Shown piece after piece: positions 18,229 to 26,588 of a stretch of DNA of 64,000 nucleotides (the stretch's first letter is position 1; the number at the start of each line of letters is the position of its first letter). Position numbers and translations under genes: made by a program. Origin of the DNA: Sphingorhabdus sp. Alg231-15 (GTDB taxonomy: Bacteria; Pseudomonadota; Alphaproteobacteria; Sphingomonadales; Sphingomonadaceae). The notes below the pieces were generated by a model. The model did not search any database. It was not told the origin of the DNA and worked only from the letters and a program-made list of their open reading frames with translations. The DNA is taken from positions 3,466,001 to 3,530,000 of the forward strand of contig NZ_LT703001.1 of NCBI RefSeq assembly GCF_900149705.1, given 5' to 3'.

Positions 18229-18915
18229 AATTCGTGCTAAGCTTACCGCTCATTGTGGGGATGATTAACGCGGCGCTTCGCAAGCTCAGGCAGCTAAAAG
18301 TGCCTGAATTGATGTACGGAGCTTACCGTTTCGAATTAACACCTGTGCCGGATTTTAATTTCTGTCGTTAGCAAATGCGTTTTTTTGTCTGAATGCCGGT
18401 TAGTCGGTCGATCCTTGGGACTGCTCTAAACAGTCGATAGCTTCTGCGATCTTGATCGCGGGCATTGCGAGTTGCAAGGCATCAAATTCGGCCAATAGCT
18501 GCTGTAACAAAGCGATCATCTCGCTCGTCTGTGATTTACTATCGTTCAAGACAATCCCCTGACTTCCTCCGCAACACCTAATATACTATTCTGCGGAAGC
18601 ATTTTTGAAGTGCCATAAATACATTCAGTCTATGTGCGATTTTATTGCATAACGAGCTCGAGATTAACCTAGACTGTCAGAAACTATTAATTCGTAAAAT
18701 GATGTTTCTTAATGTTATATCGATGTAAATAATGACTTTTACTTACAGTATTGTTAGCAATAGAACAACCTTATTGATTATCGATTGATCGATATATCGT
18801 GGACGACTTTTCGTTGGCGATCATTGGTATTTCGTCGAAAATATTTTTAGTTGTTTGGCTAGTTGCCTATGACGTTATGTGAATCTATGATCACAACGTA
18901 TTTTTGGGGATACCA
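18229..18915. other. AT-rich intergenic stretch with one small minus-strand ORF
   Basis: Apart from the 49-residue ORF at 18400-18549, no gene is supported. A TCAGGCA/TGCCTGA inverted repeat lies near 18283-18304, and AGCTTACCG occurs twice (about 18240 and 18322). The part from 18580 to 18900 is very AT-rich and probably holds the promoter of the HTH gene, but no convincing -35/-10 pair was identified. Confidence 0.5.
18400..18549 (-). CDS. Small helical protein A (paralogue of the ORF at 21752-21919)
   Basis: A 49-residue ORF with a TTG start preceded by AGGGGA. It reads as one acidic amphipathic helix, I-A-L-L-Q-Q-L-L-A-E-F-D, followed by A-I-K-I-A-E-A-I-D. It aligns without gaps to the 55-residue minus-strand ORF at 21752-21919, with 13 of 49 identical positions, including M-N-x-S at the start and A-I-K-x-x-E-A-I-x-x-L near the end. 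The start match supports the TTG choice. Function unknown. Confidence 0.55.
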   Translation of the reverse strand: MNDSKSQTSEMIALLQQLLAEFDALQLAMPAIKIAEAIDCLEQSQGSTD

Positions 18916-19431
18916 GTGGGCCAGTTCGAAATTGAAGCTGCACGCGTTGCAAAACTGACTGCCAAACAGCGGGAGTGTCTGCATCTCGTTGTCCTGAGAA
19001 AATCATCCAAAGAAATTGCCCGGATTTTGGACATATCAAAACCCGCCGTTGATCAAAGACTGGATAGTGCCCGCCGGACGCTCGATGTAGCGACGCGAGA
19101 CGAGGCCGCAATCGTCTATGCCAGGGCTGCCGGGGACTATGATCGGATCATATATGATCCAGCCTATCTTCCATCTGAGCCCGATTTGACGGCAAAAGCG
19201 AATCAGGGCGATCAACCACAGTCGTTCATGTTGGAAGAAGCAGCCGTACCATACGACTTCCATTCCACCCATGAATCGGCGCAGTGGATGAGAACCCTGA
19301 AGGAGCCGAGTGGCGACTTGGGTACCGTTCAAAGATTGGCCATTATTGTCGGCATGACAATCGGCATATTGGCAATTGTTTTGATCGGCCTTGCCGTTTC
19401 TCAGTCTCTTTCAGGCTTGATGGCTGCTTAA
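18916..19431 (+). CDS. LuxR-type HTH protein with C-terminal membrane anchor
   Basis: 171 residues. Residues 14-60 form a LuxR/GerE-type helix-turn-helix: L-T-A-K-Q-R-E-C-L-H-L-V then S-S-K-E-I-A-R-I-L-D-I-S-K-P-A-V-D-Q-R-L. A polar linker follows. Residues 140-163 are a single hydrophobic segment, so the DNA-binding domain would be held at the inner membrane facing the cytoplasm. GTG 18916 is chosen because GGGGA precedes it; a TTG at 18904 lacks a ribosome site. It heads a plus-strand cluster with a RadC-like and a winged-helix gene. Confidence 0.75.
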   Translation: MGQFEIEAARVAKLTAKQRECLHLVVLRKSSKEIARILDISKPAVDQRLDSARRTLDVATRDEAAIVYARAAGDYDRIIYDPAYLPSEPDLTAKANQGDQPQSFMLEEAAVPYDFHSTHESAQWMRTLKEPSGDLGTVQRLAIIVGMTIGILAIVLIGLAVSQSLSGLMAA

Positions 19432-19495
19432 GCAGACTCCGAGCCTACCTGAAAATTTAATTTTTAGAATTCGCGTTTCGCGGAAAGGGAGTTTT

Positions 19496-19831
19496 ATGTC
19501 TTACGAAATCAAGAAAGCTACAGACCAAATCGGTGAAGATATGCCACATACCGAGTATACTATTGATCAGGCGCTGGTTTCAGTTTCCAATTTGATGTCG
19601 ACGCTGGTGAATGCACGATTGAACACAGGTGTTCCGGCATCAACCGGTCAGGCGGCTATCCTTCGCCTTGCAAAAGCGCAAATGGCTCTTGTCGACGCCA
19701 GCAATGACGTTTTGCGTGTACACGGTGAGCTGAGGAAGATTGGCAAAGAATATGCAATGCCCGATCTTCATGAATGTCCGCCAGCACAGGCTTCTGGAAA
19801 AGAAGATACCAAACTGTCGATTGTCGCATAA
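19496..19831 (+). CDS. Hypothetical helical protein
   Basis: 111 residues with a strong AAGGGAG site before the ATG. I do not recognise a family. It is predicted to be mostly helical (L-V-S-V-S-N-L-M-S-T-L-V-N-A-R-L, A-A-I-L-R-L-A-K-A-Q-M-A-L-V-D-A-S), with no signal peptide or membrane segment and one Cys near the C-terminus. It lies 64 bp after the HTH gene and 47 bp before the 4-TM gene, so it is likely part of the same unit. Confidence 0.65.
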   Translation: MSYEIKKATDQIGEDMPHTEYTIDQALVSVSNLMSTLVNARLNTGVPASTGQAAILRLAKAQMALVDASNDVLRVHGELRKIGKEYAMPDLHECPPAQASGKEDTKLSIVA

Positions 19832-19878
19832 GTGATCGAATGGTTGACTAAAATGATCCGGCGTGTTCCCAATCAACT

Positions 19879-20316
19879 ATGCGAGTTGCGATCTACCTCT
19901 CCCTCTTTTGCGTCTGTGCAATATATGCGCTTCTTCGAGGGGGAGGGCCGGAAAGATGGATTTCCGGAACACTCATCGCAATGGTTGTTCTTGACCCATT
20001 TGTGCACACGTTCACGCCTGCTGAATATGCAACAATGGATCCAGGTCATTTCATTATCGACTTCTTCGCTTGGACGGTGTTTCTCGCGATTTCCCTGCGT
20101 GCAAGAAGGTTCTGGCCACTATGCGTAGTCTCGCTACAAACAATAGCGTTGGTAGGCCATTTGGCGAAGCTGATGGACGTGTCGATACACCCGCTGGCCT
20201 ATATGATCATGCAAGTCGCTTCTTCCTATCCATTGCTCGTAACCCTAGCGATCGGGACTTATTTTCATCAGCAGAGGTTGAAAGTCAACGGGACCGATCC
20301 GTCCTGGCGCAACTAA
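19879..20316 (+). CDS. Hypothetical 4-TM membrane protein
   Basis: 145 residues with four hydrophobic segments (about 2-20, 28-48, 58-75 and 102-128). A conserved-looking H-P-L-A-Y-M motif lies in the last loop. No enzyme motif is seen. The 3' part may overlap the RadC-like gene in another frame by up to 196 bp. Function unknown; the context is a regulator/RadC cluster. Confidence 0.65.
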   Translation: MRVAIYLSLFCVCAIYALLRGGGPERWISGTLIAMVVLDPFVHTFTPAEYATMDPGHFIIDFFAWTVFLAISLRARRFWPLCVVSLQTIALVGHLAKLMDVSIHPLAYMIMQVASSYPLLVTLAIGTYFHQQRLKVNGTDPSWRN

Positions 20317-20888
20317 TCGCGTCGGTGGCTCCGCGACAGGCCGTCACATTGGCAAATGCCTTGTTGGATGAATTTGGTTCGATTGGGCGAATAATGTCTG
20401 AGTCCGAAGAGGCGCTACGCCGCATTCTAGGCGCGCAAGAAGCGGTGATTAACTTGCTTGTAGCAACGGAAAAATTGTTCATGGCGCAATTGCAAAATGA
20501 ACTGCCCAAGAAACTTGTATCGGCAACGGACGAAAAGCTAATCAGATATTTGCAAGGCAGCATGGGATCGCTGGCTACCGAGACGATGCGTGTATTGTTT
20601 CTGGATAATGCCAATCGGCTGTTGAACGATCAGGAGTTTGGAAATGGATCGCCGCGCAGAATTATTGTGCAACCGCGATGTATACTGAAGCGCGCTCTGG
20701 AGCTGAACAGCAGTGCAATCATATTGGTCCATAACCATCCGGGGGGTGATATGCAGCCAAGCCAATCAGACGTGAAATTCACGATGCTCATAAAAAACCT
20801 GTGCCGTGAACTGGAAATTAGATTGCATGATCATATCATTATCGCCGGTAATAACTGGTCAAGTTTTCGAAAATTGAGACTGTTATGA
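20121..20888 (+). CDS. radC: RadC/JAB domain protein
   Basis: The JAB (MPN+) metalloprotease-like domain is intact: E-T-M-R-V-L-F-L-D for the Glu, then V-H-N-H-P-G-G-D and P-S-Q-S-D for the H-x-H...D zinc site. Before it is a helix-hairpin-helix-like region (A-L-L-D-E-F-G-S-I-G-R-I). RadC proteins have no settled role in DNA repair. The start is doubtful: ATG 20121 would overlap the membrane protein by 196 bp, and its first 55 residues look like out-of-frame translation. GTG 20325 would start after that gene but lacks a ribosome site. The family part begins around 20295. It overlaps the next gene by ATGA. Confidence 0.75.
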   Translation: MRSLATNNSVGRPFGEADGRVDTPAGLYDHASRFFLSIARNPSDRDLFSSAEVESQRDRSVLAQLIASVAPRQAVTLANALLDEFGSIGRIMSESEEALRRILGAQEAVINLLVATEKLFMAQLQNELPKKLVSATDEKLIRYLQGSMGSLATETMRVLFLDNANRLLNDQEFGNGSPRRIIVQPRCILKRALELNSSAIILVHNHPGGDMQPSQSDVKFTMLIKNLCRELEIRLHDHIIIAGNNWSSFRKLRLL

Positions 20889-21229
20889 CAGATCAAGACT
20901 TGAATAGTCATGTGCGGCGAGCGCAGCGCTTCTTGGCGATGCAGCGAAAGCGGACTCTGTTCTTTGCCAATGATGGGATATTTGGAAATCCGGCCTGGGA
21001 GCTGTTGCTTGAAATTTACATCGCGACAGAAACGCAAGACTGCATCTCAAAACCTGATCTTTTTGGTGCTATATCGACTACACCTACAATAGCATCTCGC
21101 TGGATAGGCGTGTTTATCGATCATGGTTATGTGACGCGCTGTGAGGAACATGGTGACGACAGGATTTGTATGACGCAAGAGGCACGTGCTGACTGTATCG
21201 CCTATCTGGATGCTGTCACCGATTTATAG
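20885..21229 (+). CDS. MarR-like winged-helix protein
   Basis: 114 residues. The helix W-E-L-L-L-E-I-Y, then K-P-D-L-F-G-A-I-S-T-T-P-T-I-A-S-R-W-I (recognition helix region) and G-Y-V-T-R-C-E-E-H-G-D-D-R-I (beta-wing) match the winged-helix fold of MarR-type regulators found in sphingomonads. It is coupled to the RadC-like gene by ATGA overlap. The regulated target and ligand are unknown. Confidence 0.7.
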   Translation: MTDQDLNSHVRRAQRFLAMQRKRTLFFANDGIFGNPAWELLLEIYIATETQDCISKPDLFGAISTTPTIASRWIGVFIDHGYVTRCEEHGDDRICMTQEARADCIAYLDAVTDL

Positions 21230-21358
21230 TCCACAATGTATGGATTGCTGGGATCCAATCTTTCGATGCGTGAGTTACCGAGAAAGCCGGAATAGAAATT
21301 TTGAGGACCGCGGCTTAAGATTCCCTTATTGCTGCCGTTACTGTCTCTGAACCCATAG

Positions 21359-21688
21359 GTGTCAGAGAGGTGCAGTACGATCGCAATATGCCAGTCTGAA
21401 ATTTCCTTTCTCAAAATCAGGCAAGGTTCATGGCTTGTGGCGATATTAGTCGCCATCAGCTTTGCACCGGCCAAGGCCGAAGCTCGCAAACATCCCGGTG
21501 GAAAGCCCTCCGCAACGGCATATGCACGTGCCAAGATCTACAATCGGATCGAAATTGGCTCAGCGCAAGGTGCAAGGGGTCGCAATCAGGCTGAGCAGCA
21601 ACTTCCCGACATTAGTGTTGATGAGTGTCATTCTGAAGCAAAGAAACTGATCGAACACTGCACCCTGATAATTTTGGAAATGCACTGA
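21359..21688 (+). CDS. Possible small exported protein, weakly supported
   Basis: A 109-codon frame from GTG 21359. Residues 24-42 look like a signal peptide (S-W-L-V-A-I-L-V-A-I-S-F-A-P-A-K-A-E-A), so the real start may be further in. The mature part has two Cys residues (E-C-H and H-C-T) that could form a disulfide. No family is recognised. An antisense frame at 21202-21534 exists and cannot be excluded, but it has no domain-like features. Confidence 0.35.
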   Translation: MSERCSTIAICQSEISFLKIRQGSWLVAILVAISFAPAKAEARKHPGGKPSATAYARAKIYNRIEIGSAQGARGRNQAEQQLPDISVDECHSEAKKLIEHCTLIILEMH

Positions 21689-21751
21689 CGGTGGACAATG
21701 TCCTGTTACCCCTTAGTCAGATATGAGGGGCCAATTACGGAGATATAGAAC

Positions 21752-21919
21752 TTACGAGTGGTCGTTATCTTTGTTCTCGTTCTGCTCGGTGAGTTTGAGA
21801 GCATTTATGGCTTCTTCCACCTTTATCGCAGCTACCGAATGACCACTATTATCCAACAGGTCCAGAATGGTCTCGAGCTTTTCCAAAAGACTAGGCATGT
21901 CGATTTCACTGTTGTTCAT
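21752..21919 (-). CDS. Small helical protein B (paralogue of the ORF at 18400-18549)
   Basis: A 55-residue ORF with an ATG start. It forms an amphipathic helix (S-L-L-E-K-L-E-T-I-L-D-L-L-D) and then A-I-K-V-E-E-A-I-N-A-L, ending in a polar Asn/Glu/Asp tail. The ungapped alignment to the ORF at 18400-18549 suggests both are expressed genes. Together they bracket the HTH/RadC cluster on the opposite strand. Confidence 0.55.
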   Translation of the reverse strand: MNNSEIDMPSLLEKLETILDLLDNSGHSVAAIKVEEAINALKLTEQNENKDNDHS

Positions 21920-22246
21920 TTTTATCGACAGACCCTCTCATGACCAAATTTAATCGGTTTTGATATCGTTCCTACTTTGCAATCCGGGCCACTGACCTGG
22001 TTCGCTCGATTTCGAACGTCGCATGGCATAGTTCCAACTAGTTGCATTTTCAACAAAAATTACTGATCGATGACAGAAATTGACAAATTATTACTCGTTG
22101 TCCCAATTTGATCCATTTGCCTTTTTAATCGATTCATTAAACCCTGATCCGGGCGGCGCATATTTTCTGCCGAATTTGTGGAAACTGGTTTGCCTCACTT
22201 AATGTTTTGTTCCTTCGCCGTTAACCAAAAGATGAAAGGCAGGAAC
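21920..22246. other. AT-rich intergenic stretch
   Basis: No gene or RNA is supported here. It probably carries the promoters of the small minus-strand ORF and of the transhydrogenase, but no convincing promoter pair was identified. Confidence 0.4.
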
Positions 22247-23668
22247 ATGACTGATTTTGACTATGACTTCGTAATAATCGGAGGTGGCCCTGCTGGACGC
22301 AGAGCGGCTATTCAAGCATCAAAGCTCGGTAAGTCAGTTGCGATTATCGATGATCAAAAGAAAATTGGGGGTGTATCGGTTCACACCGGAACTTTGCCTT
22401 CAAAAACGATCCGCGAGTCTGTGTTGTCCGTAACCGGATGGCGTGATCAGTACTTTAAATCAGGGCGCAAGCGCGATGGTGCGGATGCAACTCAACGATC
22501 AATCACTTCTCGACTGTCCAGAACTCTGGGCGACGAGGTTGAAGTGATTGATAACCAGCTATGCCGTAACAATATCGCTACATTGAAAGGCCGGGCTCGG
22601 TTTGCGGGTCCTCATAAGCTGGCTGTTTCGCAGTCGGTTCAGGGCAAAAAAACCAGCTATACTGTTACCGCAGAAAAGTTCCTGATTGCCGTTGGTACGA
22701 CGCCCTATCGACCCAAGCACATACCATTTAATGGAACCACTGTCGTCGACAGCGATTGTGTTGCTGCGAATATGCCGATGCCAAAATCAATTGTTGTCGT
22801 TGGAGGAGGGGTGATTGGCCTCGAATATGCGACGATATTTTCGACACTTGAGATACCAGTGACTGTGGTTGAAGCGCGCGAAAATATTCTCGAGTTTATT
22901 GACCGCGATATTATTTCGAATTTCATGCATCAATTGTCCGAGCGCGGTATCAGTTTGCGCCTTGGCCGAGCGATCAAAAACATCACACTTGATGAAAATG
23001 AAAACCCGCATGTCGAACTGGACGATGGTCGGCAATTGCGAAGCGAAATGCTGTTATTTACGGCTGGTCGTGTCGGCGCTGTCGACAAGCTCGGCCTCGA
23101 CAAGATCGGTGTTGAGCCTGATAATAGGGGACGTTTGACGGTTGATCCAAAGACGCTGCAAACAGCACAGCCGCATATTTATGCTGCAGGTGACATTATT
23201 GGTTTTCCAGCGCTTGCTTCGACTTCCATGGAACAGGGGCGGTTGGCTGCCTGCCATGCATTTGATCATCCCATTCAAAGTTCAGAGCATAGTTTTCCGC
23301 TTGGCATCTATTCGATCCCGGAAATTGCCAGCATAGGGCTTACGGAAGAAGAAGCGCGGGCCAAGGGCCTGCAGGTAGAAATTGGCGTTGCCCGTTTCCA
23401 AGAAACATCACGCGGCCATATTTTAGGCAGTTGCAAGGGCATGCTGAAATGCATTTTTGATCTCAATAATAGAAAATTATTGGGCGTACATATCGTCGGC
23501 GAAGGTGCGACCGAGCTGATCCATATCGGACAGGCCGTTCTAAATCTCGATGGCGGCATCGACTATTTATCCGACACAGTATTTAATTTTCCCACATTGG
23601 CAGAAGCGTACAAGGTTGCCGCATTGGATGCGTACAACCGGATGCCAAGGCCTAGATTGAGAGCGTAA
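22247..23668 (+). CDS. sthA: Si-specific NAD(P)(+) transhydrogenase (soluble)
   Basis: 473 residues, a flavoprotein of the dihydrolipoamide dehydrogenase superfamily. The FAD motif G-G-G-P-A-G is at residues 12-17, and the second Rossmann motif V-V-V-G-G-G-V-I-G-L-E-Y in the middle. The usual redox disulfide is replaced by G-G-V-S-V-H-T-G-T-L-P-S-K, as in soluble transhydrogenases, which exchange hydride between NADPH and NAD+ without a disulfide. ATG 22247 is preceded by GGCAGG; an upstream frame start at 22178 has no site. The GGDEF gene follows at once. Confidence 0.9.
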   Translation: MTDFDYDFVIIGGGPAGRRAAIQASKLGKSVAIIDDQKKIGGVSVHTGTLPSKTIRESVLSVTGWRDQYFKSGRKRDGADATQRSITSRLSRTLGDEVEVIDNQLCRNNIATLKGRARFAGPHKLAVSQSVQGKKTSYTVTAEKFLIAVGTTPYRPKHIPFNGTTVVDSDCVAANMPMPKSIVVVGGGVIGLEYATIFSTLEIPVTVVEARENILEFIDRDIISNFMHQLSERGISLRLGRAIKNITLDENENPHVELDDGRQLRSEMLLFTAGRVGAVDKLGLDKIGVEPDNRGRLTVDPKTLQTAQPHIYAAGDIIGFPALASTSMEQGRLAACHAFDHPIQSSEHSFPLGIYSIPEIASIGLTEEEARAKGLQVEIGVARFQETSRGHILGSCKGMLKCIFDLNNRKLLGVHIVGEGATELIHIGQAVLNLDGGIDYLSDTVFNFPTLAEAYKVAALDAYNRMPRPRLRA

Positions 23669-23669
23669 A

Positions 23670-24755
23670 GTGAAACTAGACATTAAGAACATATTAGAGA
23701 GCTACTTCAAAGACAATGAAGGCGACGACGCTTGCCCGGTTTGCATAGAAGATGATGGAGCGCGGTCACCGCTATTTGCGATTGCAAGCTTTATTCGCCA
23801 GCATAATCTAAACCTGTCATCGACCAATTTGGAACTGGCATGGGAGTATATCTGCGGTGGCAAAGTCGGTCTCAAAAACGAGATTGTTGGGCTGTCTTCA
23901 GCGGGCCGGCTTGACAACGGTGCGGCGGTTGAATTGCATGAAAAATATTTGCGTTCCGATATTGGTGTTCAGATCGATAAGATCCTCATGGAGGCGATTG
24001 CGCATATTCGTGAGACCTCAGAGCTTATCGATGATGGAAACAAAAACACCATAGAATGTGAAACCAATCTGATCGCTCAAGCCGATAATATCCGTTCAAG
24101 ATCTGGTGACATCGATATTGCTATCAAGAAGCTTCTCGATCTTTCGCAGTTGATGGTTGAATCGACCCGCGAAAATCGAGAGCAAATTCATGATACGAAC
24201 AAGAAGCTGGCGCGATTGCAGAATGACCTGGAACAAGCGAGAAATGAAGCTGATTATGATCAACTGACCAAGCTTGCGAACAGGCGGAAATTTGAAAGAA
24301 CGCTTGATGAGGTTCTGGAAAAACTTCTTGCAAAAGGCCAATCATTGGTTCTGGCTTTCATCGATATTGATCATTTTAAGAAGATCAATGACACATTTGG
24401 CCATGAGTGCGGCGACCGCGTTTTGCGCCTGGTTGCAGATGAGCTTTCGTCACTTGCCAACAGCAAATGCCATACGTCTCGCTACGGTGGCGAAGAATTC
24501 GCAGTCATATTTGAGGCAGCCAGTATCAAGGAAGTCTGGAAGAAAGTCGATAACTGCCGCGAAGCTCTTGCCAGTCGCGAACTTGTTGATCTGGAATCGG
24601 GTCAGGCAATCGGTAAGGTTTCCTTTTCCGCCGGAGTAGCCGAGTGTCTTAAATCGGACAATAAACGCTCCATCCTTCGAAAAGCCGATTTGGCACTTTA
24701 TGAAGCGAAATCGCAGGGTCGTAACAATGTGCTGACCTATTCGAACGACCTGTAG
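23670..24755 (+). CDS. GGDEF domain diguanylate cyclase
   Basis: 361 residues, starting two bases after the transhydrogenase stop with a GTG. An unknown N-terminal domain (1-120, with one C-P-V-C at 22-25) is followed by a coiled-coil stretch (120-195) and a C-terminal GGDEF domain. Catalytic G-G-E-E-F is at 273-277 and the metal-binding D-I-D-H-F at about 232-236. No RxxD inhibitory site precedes the GGEEF, so product inhibition may be lacking. It is predicted to make c-di-GMP in the cytosol; the coiled coil would dimerise it. Confidence 0.87.
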   Translation: MKLDIKNILESYFKDNEGDDACPVCIEDDGARSPLFAIASFIRQHNLNLSSTNLELAWEYICGGKVGLKNEIVGLSSAGRLDNGAAVELHEKYLRSDIGVQIDKILMEAIAHIRETSELIDDGNKNTIECETNLIAQADNIRSRSGDIDIAIKKLLDLSQLMVESTRENREQIHDTNKKLARLQNDLEQARNEADYDQLTKLANRRKFERTLDEVLEKLLAKGQSLVLAFIDIDHFKKINDTFGHECGDRVLRLVADELSSLANSKCHTSRYGGEEFAVIFEAASIKEVWKKVDNCREALASRELVDLESGQAIGKVSFSAGVAECLKSDNKRSILRKADLALYEAKSQGRNNVLTYSNDL

Positions 24756-25039
24756 TTGTTCGGGTGGATGCCGTCAGGATGATGGGTCGCTGATCCAAAC
24801 TATTCAGGGTGTATTGAAACGTCAGTATCTTGCGCCCGGAATGTGGTGTGGATGGTTAAAAATCATCTTCCGTGGTCCGACAAGCCATAGGATCCATGAA
24901 AGATCACCATCGCGGACAGGACAGAGTAGCGCACGAACAAAACTGCCAGCAACACATCTGTTCTCGCCAAAAGTTCATGCCTTGGTTTTGTATCAAGTTC
25001 ATATTCGATATCATTGCCAATCGGGTCATCCATCACTGG

Positions 25040-25312
25040 TCAAAACCCGATTGCAAAGCCAACGCGGCCGCCAATTGTGTCTTTGACTGAAGACCCAGAA
25101 ATGGCTTCTGAGAAATAGATTTCAGTTGTCAACCGTCCTACGATTGCTGTCGAGAATCCGCGTTCTCCATCATAGGTAAACAGGCTGAACTATAAGCACA
25201 TGATGCTAACCGGCACGATCATTATGCCCGGCATCGTCAATGCTGCAACGATCCCACCATTGACTTGGCGGTCGACCAGCGAGACTTGCTCTTTGGTTGC
25301 CGTGGTGCGGCT
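25040..25312 (-). pseudogene. Possible outer-membrane-protein-like remnant with an in-frame amber codon
   Basis: On the minus strand the frame from 25312 to 25040 reads as one protein-like stretch broken only by a TAG at 25190-25192. The last 45 residues end G-G-R-V-G-F-A-I-G-F, with alternating hydrophobic residues and a terminal Phe, as in outer-membrane beta-barrels. No start codon or upstream domain remains. The family is not identified, so this is a tentative decayed gene. Confidence 0.3.
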
Positions 25313-25475
25313 TTAGTCATTTCGCGAATTTATATAGGCAAGAATCTGGTAAAAAGCCGAGTGACGCGTTTAAAGCGGCGAAAACCACTTCTTAGACTAT
25401 ACTTGGAGCGATATGACACCGGAGCAATTGGAAACTCACAGCAAAAATCAGCTAATTTAACCGGCCTCAATTACA

Positions 25476-25507
25476 ATTGGGTAGAGTGACAAGTCACTCT
25501 ACCCAAT
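25476..25507. repeat. Perfect 15-bp inverted repeat with a 2-base loop
   Basis: ATTGGGTAGAGTGAC (25476-25490), AA, GTCACTCTACCCAAT (25493-25507). It lies downstream of motB on the minus strand, about 210 bp past its stop. There is no T-run. It could end the flgB-motB transcript or be a protein-binding site. Confidence 0.6.
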
Positions 25508-25718
25508 CAGTAATAACGCAGACCAGGTGCGCTACGTTCATCAAGATCAAGCCTGCGGGGGCTAGAACGATCCTGATAGAAAGTTTTACACTTTCAAGTT
25601 TGTCTATCCAAACAAGGGCGGATGAGATCAATGCGTTTTCAATCCAATATGATAGTAGTTCGTAGTTTTACTACCAAATTGGGTTTAAAGCGCCGCGAGT
25701 ATTTCGAAAAGGAGCAGT

Positions 25719-26585
25719 CTAGGACTTTTTCAGCGTAATCGATATGCGCCTGTTCTTATCATCCATTGGTTCAGCCGGATTATAGGGCTCGGTATCTGCG
25801 ACACCCTCTATTCGCGCCATGCGATCGATGGAAACACCTCTGCTGACCAGTTCTTGTCTTGTTGCTTCCGCTCGAGCAGAAGAGAGCAGCCAGTTGTTCA
25901 TGTTTTGCCCGCTAGCATAGGGCAGGCTGTCTGTATGGCCTCTGATGATAAGTTCATTGTCCACGGTATCGATTATCTTGGCAACTTGGCCGATTAATTC
26001 CGCGGCACGTGATTTCAAATCATCAGTCGCGAGCGCAAACATGCTGAAATCTGCTTCATCGACAATGTCGATCCTCAGGCCCTCAGCGGTATCCGTAAAC
26101 CGAACATTAGATAGTAATTTCGCTGTTTCGGGGTTCTTCTTGAGCTGGTCACGGACCCGCTTTTCAAATTCCTTGGCGGTCATGGATTTGGGAACTGTCT
26201 TTTTTTTCCGTTCCTGTTTTTTTTGATCTGACGGGTCGGTAGGGGCTTCACGCGGTATCGACATCGCGGTGTTGCCGAGATTTTTGGCTTTGTGAGGATA
26301 TTTGTCGGGATCGGTGACAGAGGAGCCTCCGAACATGCCTTTGCCGCCAGCGCTATCGCGCTTCATTTGGGTCAGGGTAGGCGCAAAATAATCTGCAATA
26401 CCTTTGCGCTTTTTCTCGTCTGTTGCACCAAGCAGCCACATGAGCAGGAAAAATGCCATCATCGCTGTGACAAAGTCGGCATAAGCAACTTTCCACGCGC
26501 CGCCATGATGCCCCTCATGGCCTTCAACAATGACCTTTTTGACGATTATCGGCTGAACTGGTTCAGGAGCTGCTTTTTTTGCCAT
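25719..26585 (-). CDS. motB: Flagellar motor stator protein MotB
   Basis: 288 residues. A single transmembrane segment (about 30-52) contains the proton-binding Asp in V-A-Y-A-D-F-V-T-A-M-M-A-F-F-L-L-M-W. The C-terminal half is an OmpA-type peptidoglycan-binding domain with N-N-W-L-L-S-S-A-R-A near residue 227. It anchors the stator and passes protons with MotA. It lies three bases after motA at the end of the flg operon. Confidence 0.95.
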   Translation of the reverse strand: MAKKAAPEPVQPIIVKKVIVEGHEGHHGGAWKVAYADFVTAMMAFFLLMWLLGATDEKKRKGIADYFAPTLTQMKRDSAGGKGMFGGSSVTDPDKYPHKAKNLGNTAMSIPREAPTDPSDQKKQERKKKTVPKSMTAKEFEKRVRDQLKKNPETAKLLSNVRFTDTAEGLRIDIVDEADFSMFALATDDLKSRAAELIGQVAKIIDTVDNELIIRGHTDSLPYASGQNMNNWLLSSARAEATRQELVSRGVSIDRMARIEGVADTEPYNPAEPMDDKNRRISITLKKS

Positions 26586-26588
26586 CGC

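Larger units (their letters stand above)
24756..25718. other. About 960 bp without an intact gene
   Basis: The stretch holds only short, broken frames. It contains a degenerate minus-strand remnant (25040-25312), a 56-codon minus-strand frame at 24863-25033 of uncertain status, and a perfect 15-bp inverted repeat at 25476-25507. It separates the chromosomal-core genes from the flagellar cluster. Confidence 0.5.

Noticed and set aside
21202-21534. Minus-strand 110-codon frame overlapping the possible exported protein
   Set aside because: It has no signal peptide, membrane segment or recognisable motif; the plus-strand frame is slightly more protein-like, though also weak.
24863-25033. 56-codon minus-strand frame after the beta-barrel-like remnant
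   Set aside because: No ribosome site and no family; it may be part of the same decayed locus, so it is not listed as a gene.
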